From assembly GCA_951812925.1 (NCBI GenBank), contig OX638370.1, positions 6,038,001-6,102,000 of the forward strand: 64,000 nucleotides of DNA, in the 5' to 3' direction. This DNA is from Calliopum simillimum. Lineage: Eukaryota; Arthropoda; Insecta; Diptera; Lauxaniidae. The notes beneath the pieces were generated by a model, which did no database searches, had not been told where the DNA came from, and saw only the letters and a list, made by a program, of their open reading frames with translations. Below are positions 24,016 through 34,746 of this stretch, in pieces. A program made the position numbers and the translations under genes. The number at the start of each line of letters is the position of its first letter. Positions within the stretch are counted from its first letter, which is position 1.

Positions 24016-25562
24016 ATGTAATAAATGTGGGTGTGCCATTTTTTGCTCAACATTTCACAACAAAGAGTTCCGATGTTACTAAAATATTCGAACTTTTCAT
24101 TTTAATCGAAAATTTCTTCTTTTTTTTCTAAGTATCCGAATATACAAATTTTATCTGATAGGAGTTCTGATTAGAGTTCTGTGTAGCACTCGAAGAGTTC
24201 TAAGGAAAATCCCAGTAACTTTTTTCCAAAATATTTTTCGATTGAAATGAAAAGTATGAATATTTTGGATAAATGTATAAAGTTAGACTGTCATGAAAGA
24301 CTGGCAGTAGCGGAGGTGATCAACGTTTGACTAAAAGTGGACGAAATTACTAACTGAATGGCAACACTGACTTTAACGAAGACAGAGACAACGGAACGAA
24401 TAGATTGAACGAAAAACAAGTAGAAAGTGTTTTAAATTGTACGGAATAGAATATCCAACATTAATGTTACTAGGATTTTCCTTAAAACTTTTCGAGTTGT
24501 ACCCAGTATTCCAATCAGAATTCATCTCAGATAAAAATTTTCAAGGAAACTTAGAATTAGTATTTTTTTCCAACCTCAAATTAAAAAGTTGGTATGACAA
24601 ATGTGGCATACAATTAAAGGAAATTCAACGAGGATTCGAAAAAAAAAATCATAGAGGTGTAAGATAGTAAGACCTTTTTCGTATTAAAATGGCTGCCAAA
24701 ATCAAAAAGAGGAAAAAAAATTAAAACACCAAATTTAAAGGTTTAGAACTTTGCGACATCCTTTTTAAACCTGTGAATCAAATACGCTCTAAAAGTTTTT
24801 TATAAAAAAGTTTCCTTTAAAACGCTAGGGTGACCCAAGAAAAAATTTTTCCAAGTCAGAAAATCAGTACAGGGGTACAATTTTGAACCTCCCTCAGGTT
24901 TAATTTTTTGTTGGTCCAGGCATCCTCTTTCACCTCCCAGGAGCTTTGTAACTTCATACGATACACCCTACATACAATAGACCGGCCCAAAATTAAGATT
25001 CATCTCGAAATTCATTCGAAAGTTAGAAAGACTCTTAGAAACGAATTCTGAAAAAAAGCGAACCAAGTTTTTGAAGGATTCTGAGCATATTGCGATATGT
25101 CGTAGATGCCTTGGTCTTAAGTTAACCCAGCATTTTGCGTGAGCTTATTAGCTGAAAACTTAATTTGATAAATTTTTTTCGTTAGATGCCTCGCTTTTGA
25201 GTAACAAATCGTTTTTTGACCGCATAATTGAAATCGATTTTGGGATGCGAATATTATCTATATCACCAAAAAAAATTTATCATTTTTAAACTCCAAAATT
25301 TTGTATAAACATAATCTGTATCTTGGGTATCCGTGATGAAAAAAAAAAAAAGTTATGACCAAAAAACATGTTTTGTAGCCAAAATAGGTCTTCAGTAGAA
25401 TCAAAAGTGCTCCATTGGTTTTTCTAAGAATGAAAAAAAAAATGATACAAATATTGTTTTCAAGAGTTCCTCTAACTTTTGAGTCGGTTTCGGGATGATT
25501 TTATTTTGCTTCATACAAAATCGACCCGGTCTAACATACATGCACATATATTTTATCATTGA
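24016..25562. other. Intergenic upstream of Gr-A
   Basis: Contains a small imperfect hairpin: AAAATATTCGAACTTTTCAT near 24090 pairs with ATGAAAAGTATGAATATTTT near 24248. A 76-codon open frame at 24437-24667 has no family resemblance. Otherwise unremarkable. Confidence 0.4.
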
Positions 25563-25703
25563 TGTTCTGCAGTAATTACTGCATAATTTATGAACACTTA
25601 CCAAATCAATAATGGCCAACAACATAAGTAAGTCAACTTAAATCAAAGCCCTAATTTAATTTTGGCCATCATTCACAAACACGCGAAATAGCACGTAAAC
25701 AAC
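25563..25703 (+). promoter_or_regulatory. Conserved upstream block of Gr-A
   Basis: This 141-bp block immediately before the Gr-A start codon matches the 141 bp before Gr-B (29191-29331) with few substitutions. Similarity starts abruptly at TGTTCTGCAGTAATTACTGC and runs into the coding sequence. It marks the left breakpoint of the A/B duplication and presumably holds the core promoter and 5' UTR. No single promoter motif can be assigned by eye. Confidence 0.55.
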
Positions 25704-26935
25704 ATGAATTTCGACAAACTACTCTTTACATTTATTACAATTTTTTACACACTGTCCACTGGCGTCTTCTCAAATTACATCAGCGTATCGGATTGGAGTG
25801 TTAAAAGTTCAATATGGCTTAAAATCTATACAATTCTATATAATCTGCTGACATTTGCATTAATGCCGTATTATTTCTTAGAGGGCTCTAAATATCTGCA
25901 AATATTCGAGGCCAATCGAATGGTGAAAAATATATTAATAGCAGTTGGTACGCTCATTAACATTATCATAGCGTTGACAGTGCTGAATCGTTGGTTTCGT
26001 GAAAGACGCCTACTAATTTTAACAACAGAATTTCGGAAAATGCAACCTCTTTATTGCACAAAACGTCGAAAATTGAAAACACCAGAAATTCAAGCTATGG
26101 ATTGGCTACAATATGCTAGAGCTTTCATTATGATAGCACAAAGCATATTGCGTCTTATCTGTTGTTTAAATATCTTTCAGCATTCAAACGTCAATGGCTG
26201 CCTGCTTGCATTTTATATGGTGAATACAACAAATATTGTGAATGGTGTCAAGGTGCATTATTTTGCTAGCTTATGGCATATTTGCAAATGTTTCAGTAGC
26301 AATAATTTGCATCTTTGTCAGATATTGCGCAGTCTCAAGAGTATGCCTGCACATTAAGTTGTCTCAACATTTATTTGAATTAAATGAAATTTATAAATAT
26401 CACAATTTCTGGATGATGTTGAATTATTTCGTTAATGTTGTTGCTGCTGGTTATTTTGCGGTCATCTTTATACTGAGCCAGTTATGGGGAGGTGGATTTC
26501 TCGCATTTTTCTTCTTAGGTGGATTATATTTACTCACACTGCTTGATATGCTTATATATAATGCAACCTGTGACCATATTACAAAATTTTCTTCAACAAC
26601 ATCATGCATACTCAAAGAAATTATGCCATACTCAAATGCGGGCGGCAGGAATTTCGAGAAAAATGTAAGTAGATACCTATAGAAAATTTGAAATAAATTT
26701 CAAATTCAATCGGAAAAATACTCTTAAATGGAAATTTTTCTTTCATTTTTAGTGTGAAATCTTATGCTTACATTTAGCCTGTGATAGGTTACATGTCAAT
26801 ATACTTGGAATGTTCGAGGTTAATCGTCTTAAATCCTTTGCAATCTTTTCAACTATGATACTCTATATAATATGGTTGGTACAAAGTGATTACAAAAACA
26901 TTGCAAAATTTTCACTAAAATCATGGTGGAACTAG
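25704..26935 (+). pseudogene. Gustatory receptor Gr-A (Gr22-like), frameshifted
   Basis: Insect gustatory receptor family (7tm_7), closest in style to the Drosophila Gr22 group: multipass membrane proteins forming ligand-gated channels in taste neurons. Exon 1 is 25704-26664, the intron GTAAGT...TTTTTAG is 26665-26752 (phase 0), and exon 2 is 26753-26935. The start ATG is shared with Gr-B, with 141 bp of conserved upstream sequence. Exon 2 encodes CEILCLHLACD and the last membrane segment, IIWLVQSDYKNI, which corresponds to the family's degenerate TYxxxxxQF region. Relative to Gr-B a 71-bp segment is missing at about 26351. This shifts the frame and ends the protein after 217 residues (SLKSMPAH*). 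The rest of exon 1 continues open in another frame from 26242. The C-terminus (SLKSWWN) is supplied by a 145-bp insertion. A sequencing error could mimic a frameshift, but not a 71-bp gap. Confidence 0.88.
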
Positions 26936-27068
26936 AAGGTGGCGATATTGACGGTATTCCTCAGTGGATGGTACACATTTATTACTTTTTTAATTTTATT
27001 AATTGAAATAAGGCAACTAACTGCAACAAGCATGTCTTCACCATATAAGTAATTCTATCATGATTAAA
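26920..27068. mobile_element. 145-bp insertion with TAAA duplication in Gr-A 3' end
   Basis: Compared with Gr-B, which reads CACTAAACTTTTGAGACAT without interruption, Gr-A has 145 bp inserted between two TAAA copies (26916-26919 and 27065-27068). The insert starts ATCATGG and ends CATGAT, a minimal inverted terminus. It replaces the ancestral last codons and stop by LKSWWN and a new TAG at 26933-26935. The pattern fits a small MITE with a 4-bp target duplication. Confidence 0.7.
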
Positions 27069-28084
27069 CTTTTGAGACATAACCAAAAAGTTTTTCAGGA
27101 AAATGTTGAAGTGAACTCCTGAAGGCACCATGTGCGATAGAAGGAGTTTAATGGATCAGACCTCATACATATTTCGAAAAGACTTAAAGCACATAATAAA
27201 AAGATTCAGTTTGATACTAAATAAATAAATAAAAAAAAATTTTAAAAAATATTATTTTACCTAAATCTTGCTGTTTTCCGCGGTTACGTTTTTTTTTTTA
27301 ACGGAGGTTATATGTTAAAACAACACATTGAAGCAACATTCAAGATTACAATAAACATACTTTCTCAATATCATTTTATATATGTACATATGTAGAAACG
27401 GAGCTAAACGGACGACTTGGCAGTACTGACAAAACGAACGAGATTTGAACGAAACAAACATGACGAAAAGATTGTAAACGAACAAACTACAGCTGAGTTT
27501 AGTTGTTGTTGAGTAGTCGAAATAGCAAGACGGTTGCCTGTGGAAGAGAAGAAGTAAAATAAGAAGACATTGAAAAGGAGAGAATTAAAAGTTAGATTGA
27601 TAAGCTTAAAAATAAAGAAGAACTACGGATAAGCGTATATAATGATAATTATTGTAAAATATAATAATAAATAAGGACTTAAAGAAATGTGCAAATAAAA
27701 CTGTAAATAAGAACTGTCTTGTGCTGTGTTTTAATTAAAAGAAGAGTAGAAAGCCTCCAAATCCTGAATATATATGGGGATTCCGTGCGAAATTTTTGGA
27801 CGAAAAATGTTTTCCTCGAAAATGTGTTCTTCAAGAGCTTCCTATGACCCATACAAATTTTTATGGCAATCGGTTGCGCCAAACCTGATATATCCACTAA
27901 ACAGTTTATTATGTTGACCGATTTTCCCGTTTTTTCATAATTTTCAGGCGTTAATAACTCAAAATGAGTGCATTTCCAAGGCATGGTGAGTAGAGAGAAC
28001 TTATTTCTTGTATCCTGAAAAATATTTTCATCACGGATAAAAAAATTTTTGAGCATGCGGAATATGATTTTTTTATACCCTTCC
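27069..28084. other. Intergenic between Gr-A and R1 copy
   Basis: The first part (27065-27190) is still alignable with sequence downstream of Gr-B (35195-35310), so the A/B duplication extends past the genes. AATAAA-type polyadenylation signals occur near 27223. No other gene seen. Confidence 0.45.
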
Positions 28085-28269
28085 CAGTGTGCCAGACGGT
28101 TTATATCTTCGCTTTTTTACCCGTTACGGATCCGTTACTGATCCGTTTGCGGGAGAAATTCCAAAAAAAAAAACGATTCGCTTTTTTTTTGGGAATCTCT
28201 CCCGCCAACGGATCAGTAACGGATCCGTAACAGATAAAAAAGCGGAAATTTGAACCGTCTGGCACACTG
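28085..28269. mobile_element. 185-bp hAT-like MITE (CAGTGTG ends)
   Basis: A near-perfect hairpin. Both ends read CAGTGTGCCAGACGGTT inward, followed in each arm by CGCTTTTTTA, GTTACGGATCCGTTACTGAT and GCGGGAGA. Only a short A/T run separates the arms (about 85 bp each). CAGTG ends are typical of hAT-derived MITEs. It sits inside the tail of an R1 copy, so it is younger than that copy. A clean 8-bp target duplication is not visible. Confidence 0.85.
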
Positions 28270-28996
28270 GGTTCCTTCCGTTTGTAACGCAGAGAAAGAG
28301 GCGTGACAGATATAGAAGAGTGTATTTATTTTAATCAGCGTCAAGAGTCGATATAACCATGTCCGTCTGTCTGGCTGGCTGGGTGGCAGGCTGTGTGTGG
28401 AAATAAATTTTTTGGGAAAACAGAGCAAGATAATTCAATGAAATTTGGTACACTGCTTTCTTCATTATAGTGAGCTCGTGGAATTGAAAATGAGCGAAAC
28501 GGTCAATGAACAAGCCTACCGCCCATACAAAAAATATATTTGAAATGCCAATTCATGAGTGTTTTTCACGACAATGCAACCAAAATACACAGAAATACTG
28601 TAAGTCCAAGCTCTGACCCAAACTAAGCGAGCTCGGAAAAAAGGATGCGGCACCACCCATATAAGCAAAAGTTTAAAAATGCTATACTGAAAGCGTTTTT
28701 CAAGATAATCCAACAAAATTTAACTCAAAAACTAAGAACAGTAACTGCGAGCTCTGGTCATAAAGAAGGCGAACTCAGACAAGAGGCCGTGACAACTCCC
28801 ACTACTGAAACCATTTTTTTAAACAGCGCAACCAAATTTCCTCAGACACTGAGAACAGTAAGTGCACGATCTGAGCAAAAGTTATGAGAATTCGGAGAAG
28901 TGGTCGTGGCATTTCTCGTACAAGCAAAATTTTAAAAATACTGCAGTGTAGGGTATTTAATGTTTGTCCAGGCCAAAAGTAACACCCTTACTAGTT
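28270..28996 (-). repeat. Dispersed repeat R1, inverted copy
   Basis: Contains in reverse order TTCCTTCCGT, GTAACGCAGAGAAAGAGGCG, CATGTCCGTCTGTCTGGCTG, diverged GTGGCACC units and the GTAGGGTATTTAATGTTTG...GGTGTTAC head (here AGTAACACCCTTACTAGTT). Its outermost tail (TTTTTTATACCCTTCC) lies on the far side of the MITE at 28085. Confidence 0.8.
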
Positions 28997-29190
28997 ATTT
29001 TTAGATTTTTCGCTTTTTGGTTATCGTAGGTCATGTTTTTGAATGTCAACAGACTAAGTTGTTGTGAATTCTCTTTGTGTTGTTGTTGCGCCATTGTAAT
29101 ACCATGGTAATAATTTTAAGTTTCCAATTACCCTGATGTGTTATGGTTGCACCATAGCGACCCATCCCAAAACCGGCGAATATCCCCTAC
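28997..29190. other. Intergenic upstream of Gr-B
   Basis: No match to the Gr-A upstream region; the A/B duplication begins only at 29191. Confidence 0.4.
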
Positions 29191-29331
29191 TGTTCTGCAG
29201 TAATTACTGCATAATTTATGAACACTTACCAAATCAATAATGGCCAACAACAGACATAAGCCAGCTGAAATCAAAGTCTTAATTTAATTTCGGCCATCAT
29301 TCACAAACACGCTAAGGAGCACGCAAACAAC
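29191..29331 (+). promoter_or_regulatory. Conserved upstream block of Gr-B
   Basis: Counterpart of 25563-25703, the same length (141 bp) and highly similar, ending ...CAAACAACATG. Likely promoter and 5' UTR carried along in the duplication. Confidence 0.55.
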
Positions 29332-30255
29332 ATGAAGTTCGACAAACTACTCTTTACATTTATTACAATTTTCTACACACTGTCAACTGGCGTCTTCTCA
29401 AATTACATCAGCGTGACAGATTGGAGTGTTAAAAGTTCAATATGGCTTAAAATCTATACAATTCTATATAATCTGCTGACATTTGCGTTAATGCCATATT
29501 ATTTCATAGAGGGCTCCAAATATTTACGAATATTCGAGGTTAATCGAATGGTCAAAAATATATTGATAGCAGTTGGTACGCTCATTAACATTATCATAGC
29601 GCTGACAGTGCTGAATCGTTGGTTTCGTGAAAGACGACTACTACCTTTAACAGCAGAATTTCGGAAAATGCAACGTCTTTATTTCACAAAACGTCGGAAA
29701 TTGAATACACCAGAAATTCAGGCTATGGATTGGCTAGAATATGCTAGAGCTTTCATTATGATAGCGCAAAGCATACTACGTATTACCAGCTGTTTAGATA
29801 TCTTTATGGATGCAAACGTCAATGGCTACCTGCTGGCTTTTTACATGATGAATACAACAAATATTGTGAATGGTGTCAAGGTGCATTATTTTGCTAGCTT
29901 ATGGCATATTTGCAAATGTTTCAGTAGCAATAATTTTCACCTCCGTCAGATATTGCGTAGTCTGAAGCATATGCCGCCACATAATGCTTTTGTCACAACA
30001 TCCACATCATCCACACTGTGCAAGGAAATTGACATTGTGCTGAGTGTGCACATTAAGTTGTCTCAACATTTATTTGAATTAAATGAAATTTATAAATATC
30101 ACAATTTTTGGATGATGTTGAATTATTTCGTTAATGTTGTTGCTGCTGGTTATTTTGCGGTCATCTTTACATTGAGTCAACTGCAGGGTGGATTTCTTAC
30201 TTTTTTCTTCCTAGGTGGATTATATTTACTCACACTGCTTGATATGCTTATATAT

Positions 30256-33200
30256 TTTATTTATTTATTTATTTATTTATTTATTCTTTATTCTCTTACA
30301 AATTTAAATAACATTATACATTTTTACGCTTCAAACAATAATGAGAATAGTTAGTGGCATTTGTATTTTTAAAAACAAAAATAGTGATAAATGCCACATT
30401 ATATTTTAAATATACATAAATATGAACTTAGAGGGTGGGGTGAAAAATTAATATAAATATCAATGTACAAAATGTTTGCAAAAAAAAAAAAAAAAAGACA
30501 AAATATTTAGTGTGAATGACAATTTAAAAAGTAACAACTATGTACTAGAATAAAATTATGTTTATTGTTAATAACTATTGATTTACCACACATATGTATA
30601 CAAGCAACTATTTCTTTATTTAATTGATCAAACAACGTATTGCATCAAATTTTCAACTTGGTTGGCATTGAAATCAAGAAGCCACAGTTTAACTTTTTTT
30701 AGAAACAAAGATAATGATCTTATGGAACGCAGATTTTCAGGAATGCTATTGAAAAGCTTACATGAAATTATAGTGTAGGAATTTCTAAACAAGGTAGTGT
30801 GAAAAACAGGCACTGAAACTACGGAGCTAACATTGCTTCGTAGGGTATATGAACTATATATCGGACTCTGCAAGTAGCCCCCTCTGATAAAAAATATTCT
30901 TAGTACTTTGAAATAAAATAATTGCCGAACAGGAAGAATTGTAAGATTTTTAAATAGCACCATAGAGCTGGCTAAACGTGAGGCATTGCAAATCTTCCTT
31001 ATAGCACTCTTTTGCAACACAGTTAATTGCTGTAATTTATTGAAGTATGCACCTCCCCAACAGCTTAACCCATACTCTAATTTTGAGTGAAAAATAGCGT
31101 AATAAATAGTCCTTAGCGTGGTATTCGATACAAATTTCCTCAATCGATAAAAACTACGAAGGGATGAGAGTAAATAATTCTTTAAATTAGCAATGTGATC
31201 ATTCCAGCTCAGCCGCCTATCAATTGTTACACCTAAGTATTTAAATTGATCAACTTTCTCAATTATAAAACAATTTGCATCACAATTTGCGTCAGAATTA
31301 AAGAAAACAGAGCTGCATTGATGTATGCAGCTATTATTGTTTAAAACATATCGCATGCAATATTCACTATGGAAGGTAATATCTAGATTCACCGATTCTT
31401 GCAATTTTGGATTGAAAAACATAATTTTTGTTTTATTGCTTACGACTAGTTTATGTTTCGCAAACCACAATCGAAGTAAATGTATGTCATGATTTATATC
31501 AGCAATTAAATTTAATGGATCTGTTGAACTATATGCGATTCCTAGATCATCAGCAAAAGCCTTGACTTTTCCTTTGAATGGTTGAGAAAATAAAGAATTA
31601 ATATAGATCAGAAATAATAAAGGACCAAGGACTGACCCTTGAGGTACTCCTAAATTTATGACCTTTGAATCACTGAAGCTTCCACATATTTTTACTTTTT
31701 GGGTTCGATTATTTAAATACGATACAAACCATTCATACATAAAACCACGAACACCTAGATTGTATAACTTCTTTAAGAGAATATTATGGTCAACCATATC
31801 AAAGGCTTTGGTAATATCGACAAAAAGGCCAGCACACACTTGTTTCTTGTCGATACCAGAATGCAAAACAGTACAAAAATCCAAAAGTGCATCTTCTGTA
31901 GAGCAACCCTCTCTGAAACCAAATTGTAATGGACTTAAAAATTTTATTTTATGAAGATAAGACAAAAGCCTACTCTTGATTATTTTTTCTAAAATTTTAG
32001 AAAATGATGACAGGAGAGAAATTGGCCTATAATTAGATTTATCTTTTTTGTTTCCTTTTTTAAATAAAGGCATTACATATGCACATTTTAATTCCGTAGG
32101 CATGTCACCAGAAAAAATACTTAAATTGAAAATGTATCTCAATATATCCACGATATTAAAGGAAATTCTCTTTAAAGTTAGGTTTGATACACCATCATTA
32201 CCACATGAGTTTGAATTTTTAAGAGACTGTATGGTTTTAAGAACTTCCAATCCTGAGATAGGCTCAAAAAAGATGCTTTGTCGATAGAAAGTTTCTTCAA
32301 TAAGGCCAAGTTTAAGGCATTCATTGCAAAGCGAAGGTATTCTAGCAGTTATAACTGAACTCCCAACTGATACAAAATAATTATTAAATGTGTTTGCAAT
32401 AACTTTGGGATCAGATATTTCAACGTTACCTATTTGAAGCGTAATCGAAACGTTATTGTTATCACTTCTTTTGTCGACAATGCAATTTATGATTTTCCAC
32501 TCTTTCTTAAGATTTCCCTGAGAGCTTCTTATCTTATTATAATAAAAATTATCGCGACTGTCACGAATTTCATTATTTATGCGCTTACATAATTGACGAT
32601 AGCGGGTCTTCATTTCAGTGTTATAGGGATGTTTGTAACATTTCTGTCTAAGTTTATTTTTGATTCTTATTCTATTAAGCAAAGACTGACTTATCCAAGG
32701 CTTTAACCTTTGTTCAGCTGGCTTTTTTATAAAAATGAACGTAGAAGACTTAATATGATTTTTCAAAAAGTTTAAAAATAAGTTGAAAGCAGTATTTGCA
32801 TTATCTACAGCATATACATCTACCCAGTTATTTTCACGCAATTCTGCATTTAATTTAATAAAATCGATTTTAGCTATTTCAATTCGAGAACAATTACTCT
32901 GCTTTTTAGCACCTACACTACTTATGAAAATGCCTGTCATACAGTGGTCGGATATTTCCAGGTCAAACACAATACCAGTACAGTCACTATATAGAATATT
33001 TGAAAATCTACAAAAAAGATGGTCTATACATGTTCCTGCCACTGGCCTTGTTGTTTCATTAACGTAAGAGTATAACCCTTGCTCGTACATAAGTAAATTA
33101 TATGAGCTCAGCGCAGAGCTATCAGAGAGTAAATCAAGGTTTAAATCGCCTAAAATGATAAGATTTGCCACTGGCACATTACATAAAATATTTTTAAACT

Positions 33201-34727
33201 CTTCAATAAATAACTCTATAGACTGGGAATGTAGTCTATAAACACAGATAAACACAAAGTTCACTTTTTCTACACAGCAAGAAATTTTTAAAATATCTGC
33301 GCTGACAAGGTTAAAACCTTCAAATTTAACATTATCTATGGAGTCATGTATAAAAACACCTACACCACCTGCAGCATAAGAATCATTAGTTTTGGCATAA
33401 AATTTATATTGAGGCAGATGAAAATCTTCTACTTCAAAAGAATAAATCCAAATTTCAGATAAGAATAATAAGTCCGGAAGGCTTATAAAAGCATTCAGGT
33501 TAGATACCAATAAGTCGAAATTTCTGCGCAAACTACGTATATTTTGATGGACTACAAACAAAGATTTATGATTATTTTTTACTTGAAAAATATCATCTGA
33601 AATACTTTTAATAGTTGATGATGGGAGGTTATCGGTTATAAAATCAAAATTATTGAGTTCATTAAGCATATTTACTTATTTTTAAATTAATTTCAGATCA
33701 TCAAATGATTTTATTACCATAACATCTCCACCATCAACTTTCCTTAAAAGAATTTTAGAATCTTTAAACCACAAGTATTTCATTTTTTTTTGCTTTGTTA
33801 ACTGTTTTGCTTTCATAAATAATGCTGCTGTATAACTTGTGAAGCGATTATTTATGAAAATATCTTTATTTTTATCACCGCCTAAAACTGATGCATTTAG
33901 TTTTTGCTTAGCATTTTTCTTATTAAACATAATTTTATTCTTTGTTTCAACTGAAGAGAATTTTACACAAACAATGTTCATGATCGAGTTCGCATTTGAG
34001 GTATTCGGGGTATTTCTTTTTACAATTTTTTTAACGTAGCACTTAACAATTTCGTTTGAAGAGGTAGTAATGTTTAAAGAATCTCTTAGAATTTTTTCAA
34101 CACACTCTTTAGCATTTTCGTTGTTTACATTAGGCAAACCTACTAGCTCTAGCTCATTTTCAAGAAGTTTTTGCTCTCTCCAATTGAGCCTACTCTCTAA
34201 GTTATTGACTTTTTTTTTTAAGGTTTCATTTTCAACTTGGATCGCCTGAACCATGGTGAGATATTCTTTATGCATTTTTTTTATGTTTAAAATTTCCTCA
34301 TAGAGAAGTTGAATAGTTGGAACATTAACATCATGCATTTCGTTTGAGAGAGTACTGTTTGTTTGAGACGTAGTTGCTGTTGAAGGTGATTGTAAACACA
34401 TGTGTGTTGATGGTTGGTTTGGGGTAAGCTGCTGTTGTTGTTGTTTTATGGTAGATTCTTGTTTTTTGTTTGTAGGATCTCTGAGTTGATGTTGCAATTT
34501 AGTTGTTTGAGTTGGTATAGCCTGTTGTTCTTGTTGTTGCTTATCTGTTGGATGATTATGTTCGTGTTGCAATTGAGTTGCTTGTGGTGAAATAGTAGCC
34601 TGTTGCTGCTTAACCATTTCTTCCGCTTTTTGATCTGAAATTGGTTTGGGTACGGAAAGTGGTAGAATAGGCTGTTGTTGTTGTTTATTTGTTGTTTTTA
34701 ACTGTTGCTGATTTTGTTGTTGTTTCG
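30256..34727 (-). mobile_element. Non-LTR retrotransposon (CR1/Jockey-like), 5'-truncated
   Basis: A 4.47-kb LINE in antisense orientation within Gr-B exon 1. It has two ORFs 12 bp apart, a 3' UTR of about 370 bp and a 3' tail of about seven TAAA repeats (seen as TTTA from 30256). The 5' end stops inside ORF1, with no 5' UTR. Comparison with Gr-A as a proxy empty site shows at most a 1-bp overlap at the junctions, so there is no usable target duplication. ORF2 is intact, with endonuclease and reverse transcriptase but no RNase H domain, which fits CR1/Jockey-type clades. The exact clade is not settled by eye. Confidence 0.9.
30628..33669 (-). CDS. LINE ORF2: endonuclease-reverse transcriptase
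   Basis: An uninterrupted 1013-residue polyprotein. The N-terminal APE-like endonuclease (about residues 35-240) shows VHQNIRSL, LFLSEIWI, GGVGVFIHD, VYRLHSQS, LGDLNLDLL (about 173), CIDHLFCR and ISDHC, the usual catalytic Asn, Glu, Tyr, Asp and His positions. The reverse transcriptase (about 530-790) shows YRPISLLSSFSKILEK, LQFGFREGCST, FVDITKAFDMVDH (about 616), GVPQGSVLGPLLFLIYIN and AFADDLG (about 706; FADD in place of YADD), then FKYLGVTIDRRLSW. The C-terminal segment (YRLRKFVSNTTLRTIYYAIFH, LEYGLSCWGG) is typical of the group. It would nick target DNA and prime reverse transcription of its own RNA. No stops or frameshifts, so the copy looks young. Confidence 0.93.
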   Translation of the reverse strand: MLNELNNFDFITDNLPSSTIKSISDDIFQVKNNHKSLFVVHQNIRSLRRNFDLLVSNLNAFISLPDLLFLSEIWIYSFEVEDFHLPQYKFYAKTNDSYAAGGVGVFIHDSIDNVKFEGFNLVSADILKISCCVEKVNFVFICVYRLHSQSIELFIEEFKNILCNVPVANLIILGDLNLDLLSDSSALSSYNLLMYEQGLYSYVNETTRPVAGTCIDHLFCRFSNILYSDCTGIVFDLEISDHCMTGIFISSVGAKKQSNCSRIEIAKIDFIKLNAELRENNWVDVYAVDNANTAFNLFLNFLKNHIKSSTFIFIKKPAEQRLKPWISQSLLNRIRIKNKLRQKCYKHPYNTEMKTRYRQLCKRINNEIRDSRDNFYYNKIRSSQGNLKKEWKIINCIVDKRSDNNNVSITLQIGNVEISDPKVIANTFNNYFVSVGSSVITARIPSLCNECLKLGLIEETFYRQSIFFEPISGLEVLKTIQSLKNSNSCGNDGVSNLTLKRISFNIVDILRYIFNLSIFSGDMPTELKCAYVMPLFKKGNKKDKSNYRPISLLSSFSKILEKIIKSRLLSYLHKIKFLSPLQFGFREGCSTEDALLDFCTVLHSGIDKKQVCAGLFVDITKAFDMVDHNILLKKLYNLGVRGFMYEWFVSYLNNRTQKVKICGSFSDSKVINLGVPQGSVLGPLLFLIYINSLFSQPFKGKVKAFADDLGIAYSSTDPLNLIADINHDIHLLRLWFAKHKLVVSNKTKIMFFNPKLQESVNLDITFHSEYCMRYVLNNNSCIHQCSSVFFNSDANCDANCFIIEKVDQFKYLGVTIDRRLSWNDHIANLKNYLLSSLRSFYRLRKFVSNTTLRTIYYAIFHSKLEYGLSCWGGAYFNKLQQLTVLQKSAIRKICNASRLASSMVLFKNLTILPVRQLFYFKVLRIFFIRGGYLQSPIYSSYTLRSNVSSVVSVPVFHTTLFRNSYTIISCKLFNSIPENLRSIRSLSLFLKKVKLWLLDFNANQVENLMQYVV

Positions 34728-34746
34728 TAATGCAACCTGTGACCAT
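33682..34746 (-). CDS. LINE ORF1 (truncated, host-derived start codon)
   Basis: A 354-codon open frame upstream of ORF2. Residues 1-6 and the first base of codon 7 (34728-34746) are the antisense of Gr-B exon 1, so the ATG belongs to the receptor gene, not the element; the first element-derived Met is residue 44. The N-terminal third is Gln-rich (CAA repeats). A coiled coil follows at about 145-200 (YEEILNIKKMHKEYL..., ENETLKKKVNNLESRL). The C-terminal part (ENELELVGLP, IVKCYVKK, KYLWFKDSKILLRK) resembles the ORF1 nucleic-acid-binding region with an FP-protein-like C-terminal fold seen in several insect LINEs. Role: chaperone and RNA packaging in the retrotransposition particle. The missing natural 5' end implies the copy cannot be expressed from its own promoter. 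Confidence 0.85.
   Translation of the reverse strand: MVTGCITKQQQNQQQLKTTNKQQQQPILPLSVPKPISDQKAEEMVKQQQATISPQATQLQHEHNHPTDKQQQEQQAIPTQTTKLQHQLRDPTNKKQESTIKQQQQQLTPNQPSTHMCLQSPSTATTSQTNSTLSNEMHDVNVPTIQLLYEEILNIKKMHKEYLTMVQAIQVENETLKKKVNNLESRLNWREQKLLENELELVGLPNVNNENAKECVEKILRDSLNITTSSNEIVKCYVKKIVKRNTPNTSNANSIMNIVCVKFSSVETKNKIMFNKKNAKQKLNASVLGGDKNKDIFINNRFTSYTAALFMKAKQLTKQKKMKYLWFKDSKILLRKVDGGDVMVIKSFDDLKLI

Noticed and set aside
26300..26370. Gr-A gap interpreted as an intron
   Set aside because: The missing segment is absent from the DNA, not spliced out, and the other three genes have no intron there.
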